A stretch of DNA of 64,000 bases from Conus ventricosus (GCA_018398815.1 CM031614.1:47728681-47792680); one strand, 5' to 3'; positions 12,830-23,530 are shown, counted from the first letter of the stretch. Notes: a model not told the origin generated them from the letters alone. Program-made: numbers and translations.

Positions 12830-12975
12830 GGCATGGAATTTCGTATACATCTAATAGGGTCAGGCCATGTCCAGGTCATAACTCCTAGATGCCTTTTGCT
12901 GCTAGAATTTCTTTTCATAGCACGGCTGGGATTCAAATCAGCAACTTCTGGATGGGTGGGTGTTTCTGGTCATTG
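12830..12975 (-). mobile_element. possible tRNA-derived SINE remnant
   Basis: The minus strand contains 'CCAGAAGTTGCTGATTTGAA' followed by 'TCCCAGCC', which resembles the anticodon-arm to B-box part of a tRNA-derived SINE head. No A box or tail is convincing. Weak call. Confidence 0.25.
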
Positions 12976-13029
12976 CCTTTGTATACTTATCGCTATCGAA
13001 CATCCGTTTTAAGTTGGGAGATAGTTCCT

Positions 13030-13640
13030 GCTCTACGAGATCCAGCTAGATCTTTTCAGCTGAGGTTCTAGTCCTCTTCTTAACAAAATTCAAGAGCTAT
13101 TTCATTAGATCAGTTGCTGAAGAGCCTACAACCCCTGTGTTGCAACTTCTATGGTGATAACACAAGCTTTAAAGCCAGATTCTCTCAACCTGCTCATAAG
13201 TCTGGCATACTTTTCAGACTTGTAGATGTTAGCTTGCTCTATTCTGCTTTCACATGGCATAGTGAGTTCAATCAGTATCATTTCATTTTGATTGCCCCAC
13301 GTAGAGTACAATATCCGGTCTCATGCCACACTATTGGATGATCTCTGGATGGTTTTCTCATTCTGGATGGTCTGCTGTGCACTCCAAGTCATCTACTCCA
13401 TCCAGTAAACGCTGGTGATGTCACAGCTGTTCCAGACCATGATTTGTGGCCTCCTGCCGTATAGAATGTTGGTACTGGAGCTTTGTGTTTCATCTGGCAG
13501 TGCTATTTGTTGTGTGATCTCCTTAAGCTCTTGGCTTTGTCTCATCTGTACCTTCTCTGTGCTTGTGCTGCTTTGCCTGAAGTCAGGACATAACTCACTG
13601 TTTGCCCCTAGAGAGAGGACTCGCTGGGTCATCTGATTTA
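13030..13640 (-). mobile_element. retroelement C-terminal fragment ('IELT.P' region)
   Basis: Minus-strand frames give 'GRRPQIMVWNS', 'MILIELTMPCESRIEQANIY', 'KSEKYARLMSRLRESGFKA' and 'VITIEVATQGL'. The order R-P-D-(I/L)-V-W ... IELT(V)P ... E...A...K...KY..L ... G......VEVG.RG(F/L) is the C-terminal domain I know from reverse-transcriptase-like proteins of invertebrate retroelements. Frames are broken and the polymerase is absent. It interrupts the surrounding minisatellite, consistent with an insertion. Confidence 0.55.
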
Positions 13641-13994
13641 ATCCACTCCACCAGGTTTTAATTCAGGAAACTGTGTACAGATCTGAGACTGATGCTGATC
13701 CTAAGAGATGCCATGTGCCATACTTCATTCCAGGTGAACCTTCGTTAGAGTACTTTTCTCAAGGTAGTCCACTGCCCCAGTTATCCTTCTTGGACACCGT
13801 CAGGATTTTCCTGCTCTCCTCAACTTTCTTCTGCTCCTTTATTACCATATTTCTCATTACTTTCCATTTGTCTTTGACCATTACGTCATTTCTGTCAGTC
13901 CTAGCTCCGTCTGTTGGTTTGTGTATGCCTTGCTATTTCCTTGATTTTTTTTTTTCCCAGTTCCTCCTGAACTTGTCATTTTCTGCCAGTCTTT

Positions 13995-14607
13995 AGTTTG
14001 ACCTGTATGATGATGTCTTGACTGTAATGGTATTATTTGTGTTGTGTAATGATGAATGTAGTGGTAAATTATGTACTATGTGATGACATCTTGACTGTGG
14101 TACTATTGTCCATGTCTTGTATGATGATGTCTTGACTGTAATGGTAATATCTGCGCTGTGTGGTAATGCCTTGTTTGTAGAAGTATTGTGTGATGGTGTC
14201 CTGACTGCACTGTGTAATGATGTCTTTACTGTAAAGGTAATACCGGTCCTGTGTGATGACGTTTTGACTGCAGAGGTAACACCAGCATTGCGTTGGTGAT
14301 GTTTTGACTGAAATGGTAATGTCCGCTGTGAGGTGATGCCCTGACAGTACTGGCATTGTCTTCAAAATGAGTTGACATCATGATTGCAGTGATAATATCT
14401 GTACTGTTTTGGTGATGTCTTGACTGTAGTGGTAGAATCTGTTCTGTGTGATGATGTATTGACCATAGTGGTAATATCTGTGCTGTGTTGATGGAGTCTG
14501 GGCTAAAGTGGCAATATTGGTACTGTGTGACAATATCCTGACTATAGCGGCGATATTCATGCTTTTCCATTGGTAGTTCTATATGCACTGATGGTGATGT
14601 CTTGCAG
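13995..14607 (+). repeat. degenerate ~39-bp minisatellite, block 2, abutting a splice acceptor
   Basis: Same unit as at 12120-12810: 'GATGATGTCTTGACTGTAGT', 'GGTAATATCTGTACTGTGTG'. The final degenerate unit reads '...GGTGATGTCTTGCAG' and its CAG is the acceptor of the exon that starts at 14608. The array and the functional 3' splice site therefore share sequence. Confidence 0.85.
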
Positions 14608-14754
14608 ACAAGATGGCATTGCCCCCAACTTCACCCAGAAGCCCGTGACCAGGCAAGAGAACAACGGACAGAAACTGCTGTTTGAGTGCACTCTGACCTC
14701 GACCTGCACCCGTCATCACCTGGTTCAGAGACAACTTTACCATCAGATCAGGAG
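14608..14754 (+). CDS. twitchin-like exon: Ig domain 1, N-terminal half (frame disrupted)
   Basis: Acceptor TTGCAG, donor GAG|GTGGGT. The first part reads 'GIAPNFTQKPVTRQ' and 'KLLFECTLTS', the A-C strands of an I-set Ig with the conserved Cys. The next part reads 'PAPVITWFRDNFTIRSG' with the conserved Trp, but in another frame. The switch falls at about 14701-14704. Two missing bases there would restore a D-P-A-P stretch typical of these domains and make the exon fit its neighbour's phase (in phase 2, out phase 1). As it stands the exon is not translatable. A consensus error is my preferred explanation; real mutation is possible. The FTQKP opening is typical of the N-terminal Ig domains of twitchin/projectin, which sit on thick filaments in muscle. 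Confidence 0.8.
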
Positions 14755-15068
14755 GTGGGTGTGTCTCCAGAACCTAGTGGGGCACACAGCCTTTTCTGAA
14801 CGTCCTGTCAGATGTCATGGTGATAATGGGTCAGAGGATGAAGGTCTGAGTCATCTCCTGGGGTGATCATGATCGACATGCTTTCTGTGGATTGCTTTGT
14901 TTTTCTTCTAGTAGTTCTATGGGAGAAAAGATCCCTTCGACTTTCAACTCTCGCCCTCCTGTTCAGTCCTTTAACATGGACATATATGTAACTGTGTTAG
15001 TACAAGTAGTGGTAGTAGTTTTATGTCTTTTCGCAAAATCATGTGATATTAGATGCTGATGTGCTTGC

Positions 15069-15121
<53 letters not shown>

Positions 15122-15213
15122 CGCGTGCGTGCGTGTGTGTGTGTGTGTGGTGTGTGTGTGGGGGGGGGGGGGGGGTGAATATGTGTAGCTGTGTGTATTT
15201 CGGGGTTTTTGTA

Positions 15214-15261
<48 letters not shown>

Positions 15262-15272
15262 GTGTGCTGCGC

Positions 15273-15305
<33 letters not shown>

Positions 15306-15390
15306 GTGTGTGTGTGTGTGTGTGTGTTGCTCAGGGTTAACCTGTGTGAGTGTGCTTTACTATGTGTATGGTGTAGATTTGATATGAATG

Positions 15391-15434
<44 letters not shown>

Positions 15435-15647
15435 TGTGTGTGTGTGTGTGTTGCTCAGGGTTAACCTGTGTGAGTGTGCTTTACTATGTGTATGGTGTAG
15501 ATTTGATATGAATGAGGGTGTGTGGTGTGTGTGTGTGTGTGGTGTGTGTGTGTGTGTGTGTGTGTGTTGTGTGTGTTGCACAGGGTTAATGTGTGTGAAT
15601 ATGCTTGACTATGTGTTTGGTGTTGATTTGATATGAGTGAGTGAGTC

Positions 15648-15695
<48 letters not shown>

Positions 15696-15754
15696 TGTGG
15701 TGCACAGGGTTAATCAGTGTGAGTGTGCTTGACTATGTGTACGGTGTAGATTTG

Positions 15755-15806
<52 letters not shown>

Positions 15807-15982
15807 TCCTTGTCATTGTAAATGTGTGTGTATGGTGTGTGATTGTATGTATGTATGTATGTATGTATGTGCGTGCTTGTTTGCAGGCTATGTATGTCTT
15901 TACAAGTTTGCTTTGGGTGTGTGATGTGACTTTAATTACATGCAGTCTTGAACATAATTTTGATGTTTTTGTTTTCTTGTAG
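14755..15982 (+). other. intron holding a (GT)n higher-order repeat
   Basis: After about 300 bp of unique sequence, 15069-15810 is GT-rich. Four near-copies of a ~60-bp phrase, beginning 'CAGGGTTAACCTGTGTGAGT' and including 'GACTATGTGT' and 'GGTGTAGATTTGATATGA', start at about 15330, 15454, 15580 and 15703. Each pair is separated by (GT)n, giving a higher-order unit of about 124 bp. A (TATG)n run lies at 15846-15872. Confidence 0.85.
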
Positions 15983-16138
15983 GTCGCTTCAGTATACGAA
16001 CTGAACCCCGTGAGAACAAAACGTACTTTGTGGTGTTAGAAATCATGGAGTCAATGCTCAGGATAGCAGGAAACTATAAAGTCTTGGCCAAAAATGCCTT
16101 TGGGGAGAGTAACGCCACCATTCGACTCAACTTCGACA
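15983..16138 (+). CDS. twitchin-like exon: Ig domain 1, C-terminal half
   Basis: Acceptor TTGTAG, donor ACA|GTGAGT; in phase 1, out phase 1. Reads 'GRFSIRTEPRENKTYFVVLE', then 'GNYKVLAKNAFGESNATI' and 'RLNFD', completing the Ig begun at 14608. The stretch between (about 16049-16065) should hold the conserved Asp-Ala-Gly before 'NY' but reads S-M-L-R-I-A-G. Reading one frame over for 16 bases gives V-N-A-Q-D, the expected motif. This looks like a one-base loss near 16049 and a one-base gain at 16065 that cancel. Confidence 0.88.
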
Positions 16139-17192
16139 GTGAGTGAACAGTTCACCTCTTCTGTGCTATTTCAGTGTATTGCCTGTCTGGTTAATTGATC
16201 CATCCACAACACACACAAATGTATATAGCATGAATTCACCACACACACAACACACACACACACAACACACACCAACACACACACACCACACACACTACAG
16301 CACACAACATGGAGGTGGGATGGTGGGGGGTGGGGAGGACAGGTGACTGTTGCTCTATTAAGTTTCTGAAAATTGTCCAATCTGATTTTTTCCTGGTACT
16401 TTTTGTATAGTGTCTCCAATGCAGGAGACTTTTGGTCTGTTGCTGTCTTTTTTTGTATTTCATTATTTTTGTTTTCATTCTTTTTTATTTCTATGTTCTA
16501 TGAAATATTTTTAAAATGAAAAAGCATTCATTTTTTAAAAATGGTGTGTATAGTTACTAGAATTGTTTGTAGTGTTTGTATGGCTTGGTGTGCGGTGTGT
16601 ATGTGTTTAAAAGTGTGTGTGTTGTGCGTGTGTGTGTGGGGTGGGGTGTTGTGTGGGTGTGTTGTGTGTGTGTGTGTGTGTGTGTTTTTGAGCTTAAAAC
16701 CATGATACATTGGTCTTTAATGCAGTTTTATTTTATAATGTTTAATGCTTTGTTTTTGTGTAAGCTTTGAAAATTTTACTCTAGCATTGTCAATATAATT
16801 TCTATATAACTTGGTGTGTTTTTTTTTCTCCTTTGGATGTATTTGTGTGAAACATTGAGTATCCTTGAAGGCATTTGCTAACACAAGACTGTATTTCATG
16901 GTAGTTTTTTTAAATGTGACAAAAAAAACAGAATTTTAAATTTTATTTGACTGTCAGAATGGGAGGTAAAAAAAATCCCGACGAAAACTTAAGGATGGGG
17001 GATGTTTCAAATAAAAAGATGAAAAAGGAGAATTTTTAATTGGTAAATACTATTGCGTTAATCAATAATTATTGTACTGTTTACTCATTCAAAGACCGTA
17101 TATGAATATGATTGATGATAATCATCAAACTGAATGAAATTATATTCTATCATACAATCCATACATCTAACAAACCCAATACATGTACCCAG
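16139..17192 (+). other. intron
   Basis: Contains a broken (CA)n tract at about 16228-16300 and a (GT)n tract at about 16612-16685. The rest is AT-rich. The final stretch before the acceptor has a weak polypyrimidine tract. Confidence 0.7.
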
Positions 17193-17510
17193 CGACTGAA
17201 GTGACTCAGATCGAGGCGGTGCGGCCGGTGTTTATGCAAAAGCCTGCCATTCGCCAAGTGGGGGACAAAATTGTTCTGGAGTGCAAGCTCTCTGGAGATC
17301 CCAGACCTGAGGTCAGCTGGTTCCTGAACAACCAGCCTATAGTCTTTGGGCCAGGCAGTCGTCTGACTCCAAAGATAGTGACCCGGGGGTCCAATCATAC
17401 CCTGAGCTTGGAGATTGCCCAGGTTGGTCTGGCTGATGCTGGGGAGTACCGTGTTTATGCCAAAAGTGGCCTTGGTGAAGCTGGGGCGACCATCACGCTC
17501 AACTTCGAAG
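17193..17510 (+). CDS. twitchin-like exon: complete Ig domain 2
   Basis: Acceptor CCCAG, donor AAG|GTGAGG; in phase 1, out phase 1; 318 bp. A whole I-set Ig domain in one exon: 'RPVFMQKPAIRQVGDKIVLE' then 'CKLSGDPRPEVSWFLNNQPI' then 'HTLSLEIAQVGLADAGEYRV' then 'YAKSGLGEAGATITLNFE'. The conserved Cys, Trp and D-A-G-x-Y are all present and there is no frame problem. It is the best-preserved domain in the window and the main reason for the twitchin/projectin assignment. Titin, UNC-89 and other muscle Ig proteins are less likely because of the 'F.QKP.IRQ ... ITLNF' signature. Confidence 0.93.
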
Positions 17511-18613
17511 GTGAGGCATCAAGGTCTAGTGCCGGTGAAGGTCAAGGTTGCTGCCTCCATCCATCTTTCCCTGTGCTCTCAGCGTTTACCAGAAACAGTG
17601 GATTGCGTGCTGTGTCCAGGCTAATGTGTATATTGGTCGCTTATAGGTTTTACCTCCTTGTTACCAGGAACCGTCTGAATGTTCTGAACCCTCTTTGTGT
17701 GATGTGTTCCCGGATGTCTCTAACCGAACGCGTCATGAACAGAGCAAGAAGATCATTACCATAAATAGATCATTTTCCATTTTGCCTAACCTGATGGTCA
17801 GTTATATGAACCCAGTCCAATTTTCAAAGCTTTTACCACCCAGAATCCTGTCTTGGAATGTTTGCCCAAACAAGGTCATGACCTTTTCCCTTTGTTTCTG
17901 TGGAGAGATGCAAAATTGGTCGTCGTTTATTTTTTTCTGAAAAAGCAGATACTGTAATGGGTATAAGGATCAGTCTGATTTCATACGTCTTCATTTCAGG
18001 GATGAGTTCTGAATGGTTCTGTACCACACGGTATTTGCTCCTTGTCTTCTTCTAGTTTGAATGTTTTTCCTGATTTTTAATTCATATATATTAAGCAAAA
18101 TTTACAGAGACACTCACTATAATCCTTCTCCTTTAACAAGTCTGTCGTTTGATCCAGTGCCTCACCCATCCCTCCCTCTGGACTCTTTTCATTCATGAGC
18201 ACAGTGGGAATAGCAGACGTCAGTTGACTGCCGTATGGGAGTACACAAGAGAACCCACTCTCTTCACATGTTGAAGGGAATAGAAGGACCAGTTCAGTAC
18301 AGTATTATCCCTTCAAAGCATTGAGCTGGGGATACATTGTTTGGTGAAAACATAAAGCTCTTTTTTCTTTTTTTTTCTTCTTCTTCTGATTGAAGAGGAT
18401 GAAGAAGATGACACTACAAATTTCCAGTCTGGTCTGAGACTGCATGGCAGGGCTGCACTTTATGCTACTTCATAACATATCCCAGTGCCTGCCAGAGAGA
18501 TACAGACACCTGCATGGGTAGTCAGGAAATTTGAGAAACACTCTCAGTGGATGAAACTCAGTGACGTGATCCATCTTCCCAACTAAGCCCATAGCAAACT
18601 CAGCTGTGGGTAG
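17511..18613 (+). other. intron, 5' part, no repeat recognised
   Basis: The first part of a 6-kb intron. An open frame continues past the donor but has no Ig-like sequence. Nothing else identified before the inverted-repeat element. Confidence 0.6.
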
Positions 18614-19727
18614 TAATCCTGTACCTGGCTATAAGTCCCGTGTACATTATGGTTTAGGAGAATTTCTCACTTGATTTGAGTCAAGGGGCACCTAGACATG
18701 AAAAATCACGGAGGTGATCGGGCACCACCCTGGTACATTTTGCGTAATGGCCGATTCAAATATGGCCGCCACACGCCGCCGTGAAAATCCTAACTTTTGT
18801 GTTTTTGACAATATATACACTTGTAAACACTTCAAATCCAACTGATTTTGGAGTGCTGAGTTCATTTCTGGTATCATTTTGTCCATTTGGGGTCATCTTG
18901 ACCTTCAAATGCCATGTCAAGGTAATTTTCTTGTACCAAACGTCTTGACCGTAACCTGGCGATATTCTAGCTGTAACAACAGGGCTCCTATACATAATGC
19001 CACTAATTCTGACATGCATTTTCACTGTATGATTCACTATTAAAGATATTAGTCATTCTGATCTTGATTCACAAGTGAACGCCGTTTTTTACCTATTCAA
19101 CTAAAACTGTCTTTGCTACTTTTTCACTTTTTTCTGTATTGCGTGGTCAATGACACATCCCAACAGAAACAGAAAAAGTTCTCAAGTATGCAACAGACAT
19201 GCTCAATGTGACTGTAATTGTCTCTTTCCATCACTGATTGGAACATGGAGACTTATCTGCTTTTCCATGGCAGAATGCGACGCAGCAAACTCCAGTACAA
19301 CAGCACCCACACTGTCGAGTGTCACACTTGTCTGCCCACTTGCATATTGTGAGCAAAGTGGGTGGCAAGGGCTTCATGCATTTAGTTGGCAACAGGGTGT
19401 CAAAATGTTGCTCCCACCCATGTTCTAGTGTTCTAGGTAGCCCTCACGTTGTTGACTGGCCGCCCCAAGCAATGGCATGCTTTGTGCACCAGAAAGGCTT
19501 CTCTCTGTGGATGTGGCCTCTGATGACACTGCTTGTGGTGGGAGAGAGTCAATTCTAGCTGTAGCACTGCTGTAGTTCTCCACTCTGAGCTGGTTGAACG
19601 TTTCAGCAGTTGTTGTTGATCTGACACCCACCCAGACATGTACACGGTACATTTCCGCCAGAGCTTCATCTTGCTCTGACAAGCTCGTCCGTCGCTCAAA
19701 AGTTCGTCAGATGCTGTACAGGGTCAG
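18614..19727 (+). repeat. left arm of inverted repeat
   Basis: Reverse complement of 21577-22693, with scattered substitutions and small indels. The inner boundary is at 'GCTGTACAGGGTCAGC', beyond which the two sides differ. On its minus strand it encodes the Cys-rich C-terminal region of the element protein. Confidence 0.88.
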
Positions 19728-21592
19728 CTGCCATAGCAGCGTTCTTCCGCCCCTACCTTAGTCACACAGTCATCGCCAGTCAGTATGTGTGCTTTGATCA
19801 CTGACTTGGCCAGCGTGCTCCAAGCCTAGAAACTGCTTGGTGCAGTGGAAGCATCCGCCGCTTCTCACATGTGCCAAACTGCTGCCAGATTTCCTTCAAC
19901 CACAGCGTTTGGAACTGAGGGGTGTAGTGAAGCAGTAGTGGGAAAGTGTCCGTGTCGTTGGAAACTGCTGTAACTCTCTTGCACTGTTTGACGGAACAGC
20001 CCACTCCACATCTACTACCAGTCTGGCGTCTGCCTCTTCAATCCAGCTGTGCAGGTCCGGGATTTCTTCACCGCCAGCTCAAATCAACACAAAGAAAACA
20101 GAAACCATGAGAGTCAACAACCAACAACGAGACCCACTATGACTGCAAACAGCAAGACATCACTGAAGTTGATAAGTTTGTCTACCTCGGCAGTGTGGTC
20201 AGCAAAGATGGAGGTACAGATGAGGATATCAAGAGCCGCATCAGTAAAGCCAGGCAGATCTTTATTACGCTACGGCCTACCTGGAATTCCTCTGCCCTCT
20301 CACTCCACAACAAGATCAGAATCTTCAATTCAAATGTAAAATCTGTCCTTCTATATGGTTCTGAAACGTGGCGAACAACAAAGACAAACACTCACAAACT
20401 CCAAGCATTTATCAACAGATGTCTGCGAAACATTGTGAACATCAGATGGACAGATATTATTGCCAATACAGAACTGTGGAACAAGACCAAGCAAGTTCCA
20501 ATGAAATCAGAAATCAGAAAACGGAAGTGGGGATGGATTGGCCACACCCTCAGAAAGTCTCCATCCAACATCGCAAGACAAGCCCTTGATTGGAACCCCC
20601 AGGGCAAAAGAAAAGTGGGAAGACCAAGACAGACATGGCCAAGGAGTACCGACGCAGAGGTGAAGGTCGCCGGAATGACGTGGGCCGAGCTGAAAGGATC
20701 TCCCGAAACGTGTCCGCTGGAAGAATGTGGTTGCGGCCCTATGTTCACCAGGGAATTCAGAGGACTAAGTCAAGTAAGTCAAGTCACCTCATCATCAGAG
20801 ACGACAGAGCTGGCGATGATGACAAGATTTCCTTCAGCTCGATTGCTCACCATATCTTGAACCAGCAGCTGAAGATTCTGTTTGTTTTTCTCAGATGCCC
20901 AGAACTTGTCAAGCTGTCGAGGGATGGTGTGTCTGCGTTCATGCCAATATTGTCAATGGGTGTCACACCAGCTCGCCTCATGGGCTGTCCTTCTTTCAGG
21001 GAAAGTTCAACGTATGAATCTAACAGCAGGTGAACGTAGTCCGACTCATGGCAGAGGCTTGTGGCTGATGTGATGACTGCAGTGACTACATCACCGAGGG
21101 TAGAGAATTCTGCTAGCGGCATCTGTCGCATCTTTGACATGAAGTCTACCACAACTGAGTGGGAAGAAGAGACGTCTGATTCCATTGTGTGAGGTCCAGT
21201 TCAGATTCAATTTCACCAACAAGTGTTGACTTGTTGTACGTGAGCGTGAAGATCACCATCAAACAGTGGAGTCACTGGCAGCAGATCGTGTGCAAGTATC
21301 TGCTTGATGTCCATGCCATGCTCCTTTGCAATGTCCATGGTTCTCTGTGCCTCCACAATGTCCTTGAAGGCCACGTCCAAACACGCCACATTCAACCAGT
21401 GCGTCGTCTAAGCCAGAACCTCGAAGCAGTTTGCCCTGGGACCGAGCAGATCCTTGAACTGTTCTGTCTCATGCAGGTAAAATCTGCTGCCACAGCAAAC
21501 ACGCCTTCATCGCACCAAACTGCTATTGATGCTTGGTTCAGCTGTCTGCAACACCTTTGAAAGTTTGTGAGGTCGCTGACCCTGTACAGCAT
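19240..21592 (-). pseudogene. element protein remnant with EEAD(A/T)R-type region and Cys-rich tail
   Basis: Minus-strand pieces in order: 'IAVWCDEGVFAVAADFTCMR' (21.5 kb); 'DIVEAQRTMDIAKEHGMDIK' (21.3 kb); 'SYVELSLKEGQPMRRAG' (21.0 kb); after the nested LINE, 'DLHSWIEEADARLVVDVE' (about 20.0 kb) and 'TAVSNDTDTFPLLLHYTPQF' with 'WQQFGTCEKRRMLPLHQAV' (19.9 kb); then in the left arm 'LAEMYRVHVWVGVRSTTTA' and a Cys-rich tail. I recognise this order from uncharacterised, multi-copy, transposon-associated proteins of molluscs and cnidarians with an 'EEADTR' motif, an 'NDTDV..LLLHY' motif and a Cys-rich end. I know no established function. Frames are broken, so it is a pseudogene. Confidence 0.6.
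20075..20792 (+). mobile_element. nested LINE 3' fragment
   Basis: The + strand encodes 'VDKFVYLGSVVSKDGGTDED', 'SVLLYGSETWRTTKTNTHKL', 'RKWGWIGHTLRKSPSNIARQ' and 'WNPQGKRKVGRPRQTW', the standard C-terminal part of a non-LTR reverse transcriptase. It ends in a short AAGTC-type repeat ('AAGTCAAGTAAGTCAAGTCA'), a plausible 3' tail. It splits the minus-strand element gene between the SLKEG and EEADAR segments, so it inserted after the host element. Confidence 0.82.
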
Positions 21593-22693
21593 CTGACGAA
21601 CTTTGGATAGACAGATAGCTTGTCAGTGCAAGATGAAGCTCTGGCAGAAATGTACCGTGTACATGTCTGGGCGGGTGTCAGACCAACAACAACTGCTGAA
21701 ATGTTCAACCAGCTCAGAGTGGAGAACTACAGCAGTGCTACAGCTGAATTGACTCTCTCCCACCCACAAGCATGTCATCAGAGGTCACATCCACCGAGAA
21801 GCCTTTCTGGTGCACAAAGCATGCCATCTGCTTGGGCGGCCAATCAACGTGAGGACTACCTAGAACCACTAGAACATGTGTGGGAGCAACATTTTGACAC
21901 CCTGTTGCCAACTAAATGCATGAAGCCCTTGCCACCCACTTTGCTCACAATATGCAAGTGGGCAGGCAAGTGTGACACTCGACGGTGTGGGTGCTGTTCT
22001 ACTGGATTTTTGCTGCGTCACATTCTGCCATGGAAAAAGCAAATAATTCTCCATGTTCCAATCAGTGATGGAAAGAGACAATTACAGTCAGTCACATTGA
22101 GCATGTTTGTTGCATACTTGAGAACTTTTTATGTTTCTATTGGGATGTGTCATTGACCACACAATACAGAAAAAAGTGAAAAAGCAGCAAAGACAGTTTT
22201 AGTTGAATAGGTGAAAACGGCGTTCACTTGTGAATTCAAGATCGAATGACTTATATCTTTAATAGTGAATCATACAGTGAAAATGCATGTCAGAATTAGT
22301 AGCATTTATGTATAGGAGCCCTGTTGTTACAGCTAGAATATCGCCAGGTTACGGCCAAGACCGTCAGTATAAGAAAATTACCTTGACCATGGCATTTGAA
22401 GGTCCAAGATGACCCCAAATGGACAAAACAATACCAGAAATGAACTCAGCACACCAAATCAGTTGGATTAGAAGTGTTACAAGTGTATATATTGTCAAAA
22501 ACACAAATGTTAGGATTTTCACGGCGGCGGGTGGCGGCCATATTTTGAATCAGCCATTACGCAAAATGTACCAGGGTGGTGCCCGATCACCTCCGTGATT
22601 TTTCATGTCTAGTGCCCCTTGACTCAAATCAAGTGAGAAATTCTCCTAACACCATAATGTACACGGGACTTATAGCCAGGTACAGGATTATAG
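21577..22693 (-). repeat. right arm of inverted repeat
   Basis: Reverse complement of the left arm. Its + strand encodes 'DEALAEMYRVHVWAGVRPTT' and, further on, 'CKWAGKCDTRRCGCCSTG', matching the minus-strand coding of the left arm. Confidence 0.88.
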
Positions 22694-22734
22694 GAGCCAG
22701 CCGGGGCAGGAAAATCTCACAAAGAAATGGCTTT

Positions 22735-22808
22735 GATTGGAATCAGATCCATCACCTCCCAGCCAGGAGTCCATGACACAAACCACCTAGCTACAGTGGC
22801 TGGTAAAA
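22735..22808 (-). mobile_element. tRNA-derived SINE head remnant
   Basis: The minus strand reads 'GTAGCTAGGTGGTTTGTGTC', 'ATGGACTCCTGGCTGGGAGG', then 'GGATCTGATTCCAA', which fits a tRNA-like A box, anticodon loop and B box. It lies just outside the right arm of the inverted-repeat element. Confidence 0.5.
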
Positions 22809-23514
22809 GCTGGAACTTGCATGGGTCATTAACTGCTTGTGCCTATGTTTGTGTTAGTAATGGTTTGTTTTCAGGCTTTTGATAGAACATGACTCACATT
22901 GCATGCATTTGTCTCATTGTTTGAAACTGTTTCCAGTATGCACATTTTACCTGAATTGTGTGCGTGTGTGTGTGGATGTGGGTGTGTGGGTGTATGTGTG
23001 TGTGCATGTGTGGTGTATGCGTGTGGTTGTATGAGTGCATACATTTGTGTTATAAATGCTTTTAGATGCTATGTTAAAACATTACTTTTAACAAATGTAG
23101 AATTTGAATAAACACTTTTCATCATGCATGAGAATATATATGTTGAATACTTATTAGCTCATTAAATTTCCGGCATGGCTAAAACAAGACTTGTGTTAGC
23201 AAGAATTTGTTTTCACTAGAAGTAGCTAGACAAAGTGTTTGCCATAGCTTTTGTTGTTATTTTTGTTGTTGCTGCTTAGTTTGCTTAAAACTAGAACACT
23301 GTACTAACTGCAGACAAAAGAAAAATCCCAGTTTTATTTCTTCCGCTGAAACTGAAACACTGCTTGTGTTCTTCGTACTCATATTAAGGGCGGTCAGATA
23401 CCGCTTTGTATAAAAGATAAAAGAAACATGCTAAAAAAGAGCCCAGGAAAGTGTAATCAAGTAAGAGCTGTAAATACTTTTTAATTAATAGTGGTGGTAA
23501 TTTGTTCATTGCAG
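22809..23514 (+). other. intron, 3' part with (GT)n
   Basis: GT-rich stretch at about 22958-23045, otherwise AT-rich sequence up to the acceptor of the 16-bp exon. Nothing else recognised. Confidence 0.6.
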
Positions 23515-23530
23515 GTGCCAAGAAACCTCA
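23515..23530 (+). CDS. twitchin-like 16-bp micro-exon (inter-domain linker)
   Basis: Acceptor TTCATTGCAG, donor GTGAGT, both strong. Exon sequence GTGCCAAGAAACCTCA. The preceding exon ends in phase 1 and this one in phase 2, exactly the phase the 24911 exon needs. The joined reading is '..NFE-G-A-K-K-P-Q-V-P-Q-G-K-A-P-H-F-T-Q-K-P', a natural Lys/Pro linker followed by the next Ig start. Skipping it would shift the frame. No other path between the flanking exons is evident. Confidence 0.72.

Larger units (their letters stand above)
18614..22693 (-). mobile_element. DNA-transposon-like element with ~1.1-kb terminal inverted repeats
   Basis: The ends read 'TAATCCTGTACCTGGCTATA' on the left and its reverse complement on the right. 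Homology continues for about 1.1 kb on each side, around an internal ~1.85 kb that carries protein fragments on the minus strand and a nested LINE. Both ends are flanked by TAG, which may be a 3-bp target-site duplication or chance. It sits in the intron between Ig domain 2 and the 16-bp exon. Since the arms carry the 3' end of the element's own gene, it could be a normal long-TIR element or an inverted duplication of one gene end. Confidence 0.75.

Noticed and set aside
17511..17764. Extension of the Ig domain 2 open frame beyond 17510
   Set aside because: A GTGAGG donor sits at the exact Ig end in the right phase, and the following residues are not Ig-like.
20049..20339. Separate small gene on + strand near 20.1 kb
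   Set aside because: It is a shifted-frame shadow of the nested LINE fragment.
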